The notes below the pieces were generated by a model. The model had not been told where the DNA came from, did not search any database, and was given only the letters and a program-made list of their open reading frames with translations. A stretch of DNA of 64,000 bases from Pedobacter arcticus A12 (GTDB lineage: Bacteria; Bacteroidota; Bacteroidia; Sphingobacteriales; Sphingobacteriaceae): positions 446,884 to 510,883 of the forward strand of contig NZ_JH947125.1 of the NCBI RefSeq assembly GCF_000302595.1. The letters run 5' to 3'. The position numbers were made by a program, and so were the translations under genes. How positions within the stretch are numbered: the stretch's first letter is position 1; each line of letters starts with the position of its first letter. Below are positions 18,263 through 26,296 of the stretch, piece by piece.

Positions 18263-19393
18263 TTATCTGCTTGCCAAGCGTTTGTTCTCCTCTATTATTT
18301 GTTTGATAACTGTTTTTTGTGCCCAAAGCTTTTTAAATAACTGAAACTGTGAGCGGGTTCTTACCAAGTTATGGGTTGGGTATGCAATTTTGTAATAAGT
18401 ATCTCCCTGTATATAATCCGTTAGAAAACGGATAGCCTGCATATAAGGGAAAAGAAAAACTGCGAGGTACAAAGATTCTACTTCGGCTGGGGTTAAAAAG
18501 TTCATTGCTTCTTTTAAATAGCCTTTTGTATAAGAGTTGAACAAAGGCATATTTACGTCAATCTTACTAATGTCTGGTTCATCTTCTTCGCCTGTATTTA
18601 CCAAAGAACGTATAGCATCACCAAAATCGTAAGCAATATAACCGGGCATTACAGTGTCTAAATCAATGATACAGATTACGTTGTCATCTTTGTCGAATAA
18701 AATATTGTTAAATTTGGTGTCGTTATGTGTGATACGTTTAGGCAATAAACCATCTTCACCCATTTGGTAAAGACTGCACATAAAATCTTCATGTTCTCTA
18801 ATTAGTGCAATTTCTTCTTCAACTTCTTTTGCTCTTCCCAATTTATCTTCAGCAAGCGCAGTGTTAAATTGAGTAAGTCTGAACTTAATATTATGGAAAT
18901 CAACCAAAGTTTCTGTTAATAAACTTGGATCCATATCTGCCAGCATCAGTTGGAAGCGACCAAATGCCTCGCCACCTTCGTAAGCCTGTTTTGTTGAGGA
19001 TACCAAATCATAACTGACGGAGTCTTTTATAAACTGGTACATCCGCCAGAAGTTGCCGTTTTCATCTTTCAAAAATAAACTGCCTTCTATAGTTGGAATC
19101 AAGGTAAGGACTTGTTCAACCGATTTTTCTGATTTGAACTCGCTTTGAAGCTTTGTGCTCAAATGGTTCGAAACTCGAGCAATATTTACAACAACACCTT
19201 CCACATCTTTAAAAATATGATGATTAATACGCTGTAACAGATAATCTGGACAAGTAACGTCAGTATTACTGATTAAAAAAGTGTCGTTTATGTGCCCCGA
19301 ACCGAATGGTTTTGTTGCTTTAATAGCTCCTTCAATTGCAAAATTAGCTACAATATGTTTGATGGTTTCGGTTGATAAATTAGAAGTGCTCAT
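18263..19393 (-). CDS. APH-fold sugar kinase, N-acetylhexosamine 1-kinase-like
   Basis: 376 residues of the aminoglycoside-phosphotransferase fold. The catalytic loop is ITHNDTKFNNILFD (His, Asp and Asn of the Brenner-type motif near 222-232), and the metal loop is IIDLDTVMPGYIAYDFGDAIR. The N-terminal FGSGHINDTF is the nucleotide loop. Overall it resembles NahK of bifidobacteria and Bacteroidetes proteins once labelled MdsC. NahK phosphorylates GlcNAc and GalNAc at C1. Its gene lies 19 bp after a phosphohexosamine mutase gene and near a NagB-PIG-L fusion, which supports an amino-sugar role after glycosaminoglycan breakdown. Substrate is inferred; a homoserine-kinase-like or other small-molecule kinase is not excluded. 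Confidence 0.75.
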   Translation of the reverse strand: MSTSNLSTETIKHIVANFAIEGAIKATKPFGSGHINDTFLISNTDVTCPDYLLQRINHHIFKDVEGVVVNIARVSNHLSTKLQSEFKSEKSVEQVLTLIPTIEGSLFLKDENGNFWRMYQFIKDSVSYDLVSSTKQAYEGGEAFGRFQLMLADMDPSLLTETLVDFHNIKFRLTQFNTALAEDKLGRAKEVEEEIALIREHEDFMCSLYQMGEDGLLPKRITHNDTKFNNILFDKDDNVICIIDLDTVMPGYIAYDFGDAIRSLVNTGEEDEPDISKIDVNMPLFNSYTKGYLKEAMNFLTPAEVESLYLAVFLFPYMQAIRFLTDYIQGDTYYKIAYPTHNLVRTRSQFQLFKKLWAQKTVIKQIIEENKRLASR

Positions 19394-19412
19394 GGCTAAA
19401 AAATAACTATTG

Positions 19413-20792
19413 TTATAAAAATGATTTTATATCGGCAATAATCTGCTTAGCCAATTTGTTTGCTTTTTGTTCGTTTTCTGACTCAGAATAAATTCTGATG
19501 ATTGGTTCTGTATTTGACTTTCTTAGGTGCACCCATTCTTTTCCAAATTCTATTTTTAAACCATCAATAGTACTCAAGGGCTGTAGTCTGTATTTAGCTT
19601 CTACTTTTTTCAAAATCCCGTCAACATCCATTCCTTCTTCTAAAGTAATTTTGTTTTTTGAGATATGATAAGTAGGATAACTTGCTTTTAGCTGAGAAAT
19701 TGTTTTTCCGCTTTTTGCTAAATGAGTCAAAAACAGCGCAACGCCAACTAGAGCATCACGCCCGTAGTGCAGTTCTGGATAAATAATTCCTCCATTACCT
19801 TCACCGCCAATTACGGCATCGCAAGATTTCATCAAGTTTACCACATTTACTTCGCCAACGGCAGATGCTTGGTATTTTTGTCCTGCATTTTCGGTAACAT
19901 CTCTTAATGCTCTGGTTGAAGAAAGATTGGATACCGTACTGCCAGGAGTATGTTGCAAAACATAATCGGCTACAGCTACCAAAGTGTACTCTTCGCCAAA
20001 CATGCTTCCGTCTTCATTTACAAAACAAAGTCTGTCAACATCTGGGTCAACCACAATACCTAAATCGGCTTTATTTTTAACAACCATTGCAGAAATTTCT
20101 GTTAAATGCTCGGGCAAAGGTTCGGGGTTGTGCGGGAAATGGCCGTTTGGCTCGCAAAATAATTCGTAAATTGTTTCTACACCTAAAGCTCTTAGCAGGG
20201 CAGGAATAAAAATTCCTCCAGAAGAGTTTACACAATCAATTGCAATTTTAAAATTGGCGTTTTTGATTGCTTCAACATCTACCAAAGGAAGTGCTAAAAC
20301 CTGATCTATATGCTTTTGAAGATATGTATCATCATAAGTTACTTTTCCTAAGTCATCAACTCCAGAAAATGAAATCTCAAAGTTATCTGCTATTTCTAAC
20401 AGCTCTTTACCATCAGAATCGCTAATAAATTCGCCTTTCTCATTTAGAAGCTTTAGGGCGTTCCACTCTTTAGGGTTATGGCTTGCAGTTAAAATAATAC
20501 CACCACCAGCTTTTTCTTGGGGAACGGCAATTTCTACGGTCGGTGTGGTTGATAAACCTAAATCAATAACATTTAAACCAATACTTTGCAAAGTGCCAAC
20601 TACTAAATTACGTACCATTTCGCCCGAAATTCTGGCATCTCTACCTAAAACAATTTTATTGTTCCCAGTTTTTGCGAAAATCCATTTGCCGTAGGCTGCT
20701 GTGAATTTCACAATATCTGCAGGGGTTAAGCCATAGCCAGCTTTTCCACCAATAGTTCCTCTTATTCCAGAGATTGATTTAATAAGTGTCAT
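19413..20792 (-). CDS. glmM: phosphoglucosamine mutase / phosphohexosamine mutase
   Basis: 459 residues, the normal length of the alpha-D-phosphohexomutase family. The phosphoserine loop is ILTASHNPKEWNALK (near 100-114), the metal loop DPDVDRLCF (near 248), the sugar-binding loop GGEGNGGIIYP, and the phosphate-binding loop LRKSNTEPIIRIYSE near the C-terminus. It converts GlcN-6-P and GlcN-1-P into each other for UDP-GlcNAc synthesis. It may also act on N-acetylated sugars here, because the kinase encoded next would produce 1-phosphates. In this phylum a single such gene often serves cell-wall synthesis, so a housekeeping role is likely in any case. Confidence 0.88.
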   Translation of the reverse strand: MTLIKSISGIRGTIGGKAGYGLTPADIVKFTAAYGKWIFAKTGNNKIVLGRDARISGEMVRNLVVGTLQSIGLNVIDLGLSTTPTVEIAVPQEKAGGGIILTASHNPKEWNALKLLNEKGEFISDSDGKELLEIADNFEISFSGVDDLGKVTYDDTYLQKHIDQVLALPLVDVEAIKNANFKIAIDCVNSSGGIFIPALLRALGVETIYELFCEPNGHFPHNPEPLPEHLTEISAMVVKNKADLGIVVDPDVDRLCFVNEDGSMFGEEYTLVAVADYVLQHTPGSTVSNLSSTRALRDVTENAGQKYQASAVGEVNVVNLMKSCDAVIGGEGNGGIIYPELHYGRDALVGVALFLTHLAKSGKTISQLKASYPTYHISKNKITLEEGMDVDGILKKVEAKYRLQPLSTIDGLKIEFGKEWVHLRKSNTEPIIRIYSESENEQKANKLAKQIIADIKSFL

Positions 20793-20918
20793 TTTTATAG
20801 GGTTATAAAATGCCGATTCTTTTTTAGTAATTGGTGCGTTGATATGCTTTTTGTTGGTACGGTACCTGGCGATGTCGAAAATCCGGTGTCCGCTTATCCA
20901 AAGAATGCTTTTGGAATA

Positions 20919-20958
20919 ATCGTTAACGCAAAATAAAAAGCAATTTTGCGTTAACGAT
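20919..20958 (-). terminator. 16-bp perfect hairpin downstream of the NagB-PIG-L gene
   Basis: ATCGTTAACGCAAAAT (20919-20934) is the exact reverse complement of 20943-20958, with an 8-base loop. It lies 25 bases after the stop at 20984. The U-run after the stem on the minus strand is poor, so it may act as a terminator, a 3' stabiliser or a protein site (its arms contain CGTTAACG). Confidence 0.55.
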
Positions 20959-20983
20959 CTAATATGGGTTGTTAACTAAGCAA

Positions 20984-22909
20984 CTAAAATTTCCATCTAA
21001 CAAAAGCTTCGATAGCTTCGTACTCTGCCAAACCTAAATCATTGTAGGCTTTTGCTGTTTCTGTAGTACGGTCTTCTGCTCGTACCCAAAATTCGCGGGC
21101 GTCGTCTCCAGGGAAAACTGGGATATCTTTTTGTGATTGGTGTTTGAAAATTGCCTGTCTTTTACGCAATACTTCTTGTGGGGATAGCGGAACAGCCATT
21201 TCAATTTCGTCAATTTCAAATTCATGCCATGCGCCACGGTATAACCACAACCAGCAATCTTCTGTCCATGATTCTGTTTTTCTTAAGCGGGTTAATGCAT
21301 CTAAAATAATATTGAAACATACTTTATGTGTTCCGTGTGGATCTGCAAAATCTCCCGCTGCAAAAATTTGCTGTGGTTTTATTTTTTGCAAAAGCGCCAT
21401 AGTTTGTTGAATATCATCTTCATAGTCAACTTTTTTGGAAACTTTTCCTCTATCATAGAAAGGTAAATCCATAAAGTGGATGTTCGCATCTGGTAAGCCA
21501 GCAAATCTTGCGCCTGCAATAGCTTCTCCTTTTCTTATCAGACCTTTTACTGTTCGCAATTCTAAAGTATCTGGTTGATTAGGTAGTTTTTCTCCTAAAA
21601 AGGTTCTGGTATTGTTATAAACCTCTTCAAGTTTTTCAGCCGGTTGGTTTTGTGATTTGGCAAAATCAATGTTGAATTCCATAAAACGCAATGCGTCCTC
21701 GTCCCAAACTGCAGTGTTTCCAGAAGTTTGGTAAGCTACATGCACTTCATGTCCTTGGTCTGCCAAACGGATGAAAGTACCTCCCATAGATATTACATCA
21801 TCATCTGGGTGCGGAGAAAACACGATTGAACGTTTTTTAGCTGGTTCTGCTCGCTCCGGACGTTGAGAATCGTCTGAGTTTGGCTTGCCACCTGGCCAAC
21901 CTGTAATGGTGTGCTGTATTTTATTGAAAATATCGATGTTGATATTGTAAACTGGCCCTTTTTCGGTAGCCAATTGTGCCATACCGTTATTGTTGTAATC
22001 TTCTTCAGTAAGCTTCAACACAGGTTTTTTAAGTGTTTTAGCTAACCAAATTACTGCTTTTTTAATTTGTTGTGGTGTCCAATCACAATCTTGTACTAAC
22101 CAAGGGGTAGCAAAACGAGTAAGATCTGATGCTGCATCTTGGTCTAATATAAACTCAACATTATCAGAAAGTTGTAGGTAAGTAGCTGGTACATCTGAAG
22201 AGATTTCTCCTTCAACTGCTCTTTTTATAATGGAAGCTTTCTTTTGGTTCCAAGCCATCAAAATAATTTGATCAGCTTTAAAAATTGTACCAACACCCAT
22301 TGTTATTGCTTTGGTAGGTACGTTCTCTTTCCCTCCAAAATCGCGAGAAGCATCTCGACGTGTAAGGTCATCAAGCGTTACCAAGCGTGTACCAGAGTTT
22401 GGTGCAGAACCGGGTTCGTTAAAACCGATGTGTCCTGTACGTCCAATACCTAAAATCTGAATATCTAAACCTCCGTAAGCAGTGATTTTCTTTTCGTATT
22501 CTGTACAATAAGCAACAATCTCGTTTTCTGCTAAAGTACCGTCTGGAATATGCACATTGTTCATGTTGATATCCACATGGTCAAAAAGTTTAGCTTTCAT
22601 AAAGCCAACATAGCTTTGTTCTGCGGTAGGTTTCATTGGATAATACTCATCCAAGTTAAAAGTTACAACGTTTTTAAAGCTTAATCCTTCTTCTTTATGT
22701 AAACGGATTAGTTCAGCATAAACCTTTACTGGAGTAGCACCTGTGGCTAAGCCCAATACTGTTTTTTCTCCTGCGGCGTCTTTTTTAATAATTAAATCTG
22801 CTATTCTTTTAGCAACATTTTTTGATGCTATGGTGTCATCTGCATAAATACTTACAGGTAACTTCTCAAATCGGGTTTCTTCTAGAAGATTTAGTCTTGT
22901 GGTTGTCAT
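20984..22909 (-). CDS. fusion of a NagB-like deaminase and a PIG-L (LmbE) deacetylase-like domain
   Basis: 641 residues. Residues about 10-270 are NagB-like: LGLATGATPVKVY (52-64), NLDEYYPM with Asp87, and LGIGRTGHIGFNEPGS (153-168) with His160 and Glu165. The Asp that E. coli NagB has at position 141 is Thr158 here, so the deaminase site is not canonical. Residues about 358-600 are PIG-L: FSPHPDDDVISMGG (HPDDD at 367-371) and GDFADPHGTHKV supply the zinc ligands. Such domains deacetylate N-acetyl amino sugars. The same fusion exists in other Bacteroidetes (I recall BT_0258, named deaminase-like). The start has its own promoter and one operator copy. A role in turning HexNAc-6-P into fructose-6-P is likely but unproven given the Thr. 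Confidence 0.85.
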   Translation of the reverse strand: MTTTRLNLLEETRFEKLPVSIYADDTIASKNVAKRIADLIIKKDAAGEKTVLGLATGATPVKVYAELIRLHKEEGLSFKNVVTFNLDEYYPMKPTAEQSYVGFMKAKLFDHVDINMNNVHIPDGTLAENEIVAYCTEYEKKITAYGGLDIQILGIGRTGHIGFNEPGSAPNSGTRLVTLDDLTRRDASRDFGGKENVPTKAITMGVGTIFKADQIILMAWNQKKASIIKRAVEGEISSDVPATYLQLSDNVEFILDQDAASDLTRFATPWLVQDCDWTPQQIKKAVIWLAKTLKKPVLKLTEEDYNNNGMAQLATEKGPVYNINIDIFNKIQHTITGWPGGKPNSDDSQRPERAEPAKKRSIVFSPHPDDDVISMGGTFIRLADQGHEVHVAYQTSGNTAVWDEDALRFMEFNIDFAKSQNQPAEKLEEVYNNTRTFLGEKLPNQPDTLELRTVKGLIRKGEAIAGARFAGLPDANIHFMDLPFYDRGKVSKKVDYEDDIQQTMALLQKIKPQQIFAAGDFADPHGTHKVCFNIILDALTRLRKTESWTEDCWLWLYRGAWHEFEIDEIEMAVPLSPQEVLRKRQAIFKHQSQKDIPVFPGDDAREFWVRAEDRTTETAKAYNDLGLAEYEAIEAFVRWKF

Positions 22910-22958
22910 AATCTGTTTTAAGCTTTGTTGGTTTATAACTCTGAGATTGAACTATAAG

Positions 22959-22966
22959 CAAATGTA
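22959..22966 (-). promoter_or_regulatory. -7 element of the NagB-PIG-L promoter
   Basis: TACATTTG on the minus strand is an exact TAnnTTTG match, placed 50 bases upstream of the start codon. The -33 element would be TGTG at 22988-22991 (21-base spacing), a poor match that coincides with the operator. Confidence 0.5.
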
Positions 22967-22977
22967 TAAAAAAATAT

Positions 22978-22991
22978 TGTGTGCGAACACA
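22978..22991 (-). promoter_or_regulatory. putative operator, copy D upstream of the NagB-PIG-L gene
   Basis: TGTGTGCGAACACA on the plus strand matches the ideal palindrome TGTGTTCGAACACA at 13 of 14 positions, the best of the four copies. It overlaps the expected -33 position, which would suit repression. Confidence 0.55.
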
Positions 22992-23323
22992 TTTTTGCAA
23001 AATAGTTGTAATAAATTGATTGTTAAGTTATTAAATTTTATCAAATAGTAGGGTATTGTTATCTAGTAATTTATAGTAAAAATGTTAATAGCTAATAAAT
23101 CTTAAAAATAGTTCAAATACCCCACAATAGCAATATTTCTTTGGTAAACTGTAATAGTCGTAGTATTAAGCAAGTTTGGAAAGCAGTTTTTTAAAACGAG
23201 TGCCTTTTGCTTTTAATCATCAAGAGTTGATTGCATTTGGACCTTGTGATTTTAGACTGAGTTCCACACGCTTTTAGCACATGTTTTAAAGGGAGAAAGC
23301 AAAATAAATGTCACCGTTTAATG

Positions 23324-23358
23324 TAAGTGCAAAATAATAGGATGTTATTTTGCACTTA
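23324..23358. other. 14-bp perfect hairpin in the intergenic region
   Basis: TAAGTGCAAAATAA (23324-23337) pairs completely with 23345-23358 around a 7-base loop. It is far from both flanking genes and has no U-run on either side, so it is not an ordinary terminator. Purpose unknown; a small RNA end or protein site is possible. Confidence 0.4.
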
Positions 23359-23516
23359 GCGTTAGGGCTTACATCTATGCTGTTTGTTTTATCGTAAGTT
23401 AGGCTGTTAAGTTTAATTTGAGATTTTTAGCTCATCACAGAATCAATAAATATTATATTTGCTCAATTATTGCAACACTTGTTGTGTGGTGATCTAATCA
23501 ATTACATTAAATAAAA

Positions 23517-24146
23517 ATGAAAAGTAAATCTGTGATTCCTGTTTTTTTCTGTATTCCAGATATTACCGGCTTTACAAAATTTATTACCTCCACAGATGAT
23601 ACCGAATTTGCACACCGTGTAATTAGCAAGGCTCTTAACAAGGTGGCAAGTGCAAATATTTTGGAAATGAGCATTGCAGAGATTGAAGGCGATGCCGTTT
23701 TCTTTTATAAAACAGGAAGGTTGCCCGCTGTAAAAAAAGTAGCTAAACAATGCCAATTAATTTATAGCACATTTCAAGAGGCAATAAGTAGTTTCGAACA
23801 GTCAGACCCTGAGCTCTACGCAAAATATCTTTCAAAAAATCAATTAGGGATTAAACTCATTGTTCACCACGGACATGTTAGTCTGATGAAAATTAACGGT
23901 AGAACCAAGTTAATGGGCGAGGATGTAATATTGGTTCATAAATTACTGAAGAACTCTATTTTGGATCCCTGTTATATTTTGCTAACTAACCAATACTTAG
24001 CTAAATTAAAGGATAAAAAGGTTGTTAAAAGTTGGTTTCACTGGGAAAGTCTTAAAAAAGGAAAAGATAGATACGAGCATTTTGGTATTACAAACTACTC
24101 GTATATTTCTTTAATTGATTGCAAAACAATTAGTAAGAGTAAATAA
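23517..24146 (+). CDS. DUF2652 protein with class III nucleotide-cyclase-like motifs
   Basis: 209 residues, cytoplasmic, no signal peptide. CIPDITGFTKFI (Asp15) looks like the first metal site of class III cyclases and IEGDAVFFYK (Asp59) like the second; both aspartates are present. The region that normally holds the transition-state Asn and Arg reads GEDVILVHKLLKNS, with Ile138 and Lys142 in their places, so activity would be unusual or absent. The C-terminal 50 residues are basic. The gene ends 17 bases inside the 3' end of the HD-PycTM gene on the other strand. The cyclase likeness is read from motifs; a nucleotide-binding, non-catalytic role is an alternative. Confidence 0.65.
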   Translation: MKSKSVIPVFFCIPDITGFTKFITSTDDTEFAHRVISKALNKVASANILEMSIAEIEGDAVFFYKTGRLPAVKKVAKQCQLIYSTFQEAISSFEQSDPELYAKYLSKNQLGIKLIVHHGHVSLMKINGRTKLMGEDVILVHKLLKNSILDPCYILLTNQYLAKLKDKKVVKSWFHWESLKKGKDRYEHFGITNYSYISLIDCKTISKSK

Positions 24147-25338
24147 TTATACCTACAAAGCCTACCGCACAAAGAATTAATCCAACCATAAAAATATTGT
24201 ACGACCAAGTTAAAAGTTTGTATTTCTTTAACAGCACACCACCTAAGTGGTAAATATCTACCGACATACTATCGTACAATTCATTTTTTTCTCCTTTTAA
24301 AGATTTAATCTGTTCCACAAAATCTTGCAATTTCAATTGGGTAAAATTTCCAAAGAACAAAATACTGCTTCCCTTATTTTCTAGCTGGTACTTTTCTTTA
24401 GAGGTTACGTTGGGCCTTGCCGATAAAATGGCAAACGTAACTGAAACTAAACTGCTGATAACCAATAAAAGCATCGGGAAAACAAAACGCATATGTTTAA
24501 AATCTTCCGAATCTGCAAAGGTATATCCCGAACCAAAAAGCGTTATAATTACCGAAACCACAATGGTGTTTATACTGATCATAATATTAGCTTTTTGATC
24601 GGCCATTGAACTCAGATTCATGTGGTAGCCATAAACAGAACGGAATAGCGTTTCAATTCCCCGCCCTTCTTTACTCACTTTTGCATCTGTGCTATCTTTT
24701 TTTAGTTGTACTTTATATTGGTCGCTTTTATGTTTTTCAATAGCCTTACGTTGTTTTTCGATGTTTTTTTCACGTTCTTCTCCAAATTTATGTGTGGCAA
24801 CGCTGGTTTTAAACTTTTTGGATATCAAAAACTCTAGTTGTAACTCCGCCCACTCTAAATCATCGTAGGTTTTATTATTCAGCTTTTCCCACTCGCAACG
24901 TAATAGCTCTGCTCGTTTGCTGAAAGATTTTTTTCCGATACTTACATAGTCGGCATCGTGAATGATTTCTTCATTTAAGTTAGCGGGTTCATGACCAAAT
25001 TTGGTGCTTAAAATAAGTTCTTCAATTTCTTTAAATCTCGGTTCACTAAGTCGTTTGCCAAAATATTCTTTCATTATTTTAACACTTTCTTCTTCGTGGT
25101 TCTCATAATCACGAGCATAACCTGTGTCGTGAAACCAGGAAGCGATAGCAAGATTTTCGATTTCTTTTTCGGGCAATTTATAGTCTACAGCAATCTCTTC
25201 TGCCGTTTTAACAACCTTGTTGGTATGGGCAAAATTGTGATATAAAAAGTGGTTGGAAAGCTCTTTTTTAAAAAGCTCAAAAATAAACTGTTCTATTTCT
25301 TTTTCAACGTATAGCTTACTCATTGGTTCTTTGATCAT
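24130..25338 (-). CDS. HD-domain protein with Pycsar-effector-type membrane domain
   Basis: 402 residues (a second Met at residue 6 could also be the start). The N-terminal 200 residues are an HD phosphohydrolase domain: His38 in LYHNFAHTNKV, His70-Asp71 in ASWFHDTGYARDY, and a late metal Asp in IIHDADYVSIG. After a charged linker comes a membrane domain with helices near 255-275, 285-305 and 372-396, preceded by LFRSVYGYHMNLSSMADQKANIMISIN, here described only as an extended amphipathic segment. This C-terminal part fits PycTM (Pfam DUF5706), the membrane effector of Pycsar phage defence. Similar HD-PycTM proteins are common in Bacteroidetes chromosomes, often without a neighbouring cyclase. 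Confidence 0.75.
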   Translation of the reverse strand: MIKEPMSKLYVEKEIEQFIFELFKKELSNHFLYHNFAHTNKVVKTAEEIAVDYKLPEKEIENLAIASWFHDTGYARDYENHEEESVKIMKEYFGKRLSEPRFKEIEELILSTKFGHEPANLNEEIIHDADYVSIGKKSFSKRAELLRCEWEKLNNKTYDDLEWAELQLEFLISKKFKTSVATHKFGEEREKNIEKQRKAIEKHKSDQYKVQLKKDSTDAKVSKEGRGIETLFRSVYGYHMNLSSMADQKANIMISINTIVVSVIITLFGSGYTFADSEDFKHMRFVFPMLLLVISSLVSVTFAILSARPNVTSKEKYQLENKGSSILFFGNFTQLKLQDFVEQIKSLKGEKNELYDSMSVDIYHLGGVLLKKYKLLTWSYNIFMVGLILCAVGFVGIIIYSY

Positions 25339-25411
25339 TTGTGAAAATATTTAATGGTATAGGATTTGATTAAATATCCGTCTAACAATCTTTATCAAAT
25401 TTAAATCCAAA

Positions 25412-26296
25412 ATGAATAAAACTTTACTAGCCTTGCTTGTAGTTTCATTGATGTCGTGTGGCAATAATAAAAAAAAACCGCACAATAAGCCTGCGCTTGA
25501 TTCTACCGTCAATATAATTGAGGTTCCTAAAAAACTAAAAGAAATATCTGCGATATCTTTTATTAACGACAGCTTAGTAGCTATTGTGGAGGATGAAAAA
25601 GGTGTATTGTATTTTTTTGATTTGAATAAACAGAAAATAGTTAGGGAATTCCCGTTCGCAGAAGACGGCGATTATGAGGATTTAGCCCGAAATGGCGATG
25701 ATATATATGTAGTAAGAGCGGACGGTGTTATTTACGAAATAGCAAATTTTGTAAGCGAAAACCCGCAGGTAACTTATTATAAAACTGCACTAAAATCTAA
25801 GCATGATATCGAAGGTTTAGCTTACGATGTGGTAAATAATAGACTGTTATTATCTGTAAAAGAAAAAAACCTTAACAAAGCGGAGAATGAAAATGAGGTT
25901 AAAAATATTTATCAGTTTACACTGAAGGATAAAAAATTTCATAATGAACCTGCGATGCGTATTTTTCTAAAAGACATTGGGGAACAATTTAAAGGCGATG
26001 AATTAATGGAAGCATCTAAGCATTTTTTAAAGGCGGCAGGCAATAAAAACTTAAATGATGTGATGAAACCTTCTGCAATGACTTATCACCCTACAAACGG
26101 GAAGCTTTATGTGCTTTCTGCGATTAATAACTTTGTTTTAGAGCTTAACGCTGATGGTAGTTTTTCAAAAATCATCCGCTTTAGTGGAAAAGAATTTATA
26201 CAACCAGAAGGGCTTGATTTTAACTCTAAAGGGGAGATGTTTATATCAAACGAAGGAAAAAACAAAAAAGGAAACATCGTAAAACTTAAGCCATAA
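25412..26296 (+). CDS. SdiA-regulated family lipoprotein (beta-propeller)
   Basis: 294 residues. The lipobox Cys is at residue 16 (LVVSLMSCGNN). The body has propeller-like repeats: LKEISAISFINDSLVAIVEDEKGVLYFFDL, EDLARNGDDIYVVRADGVIYEI, DIEGLAYDVVNNRLLLSVKEK, MKPSAMTYHPTNGKLYVLSA and the end EGLDFNSKGEMFISNEG, which fit the SdiA-regulated family. It is predicted to sit in the periplasm or outer membrane as a lipoprotein. Its stop codon is directly followed by the ATG of the metallophosphatase-Omp85 gene, so the two products probably work together. Its biochemical role is unknown. Confidence 0.8.
   Translation: MNKTLLALLVVSLMSCGNNKKKPHNKPALDSTVNIIEVPKKLKEISAISFINDSLVAIVEDEKGVLYFFDLNKQKIVREFPFAEDGDYEDLARNGDDIYVVRADGVIYEIANFVSENPQVTYYKTALKSKHDIEGLAYDVVNNRLLLSVKEKNLNKAENENEVKNIYQFTLKDKKFHNEPAMRIFLKDIGEQFKGDELMEASKHFLKAAGNKNLNDVMKPSAMTYHPTNGKLYVLSAINNFVLELNADGSFSKIIRFSGKEFIQPEGLDFNSKGEMFISNEGKNKKGNIVKLKP

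Larger units (their letters stand above)
22910..23516. other. 607-base divergent intergenic region
   Basis: Holds the NagB-PIG-L promoter and operator D on the left, a perfect 14-bp hairpin in the middle (23324-23358), and a possible -7 element TATATTTG (23454-23461) for the DUF2652 gene on the right. The rest is AT-rich without a convincing open frame. Confidence 0.65.
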
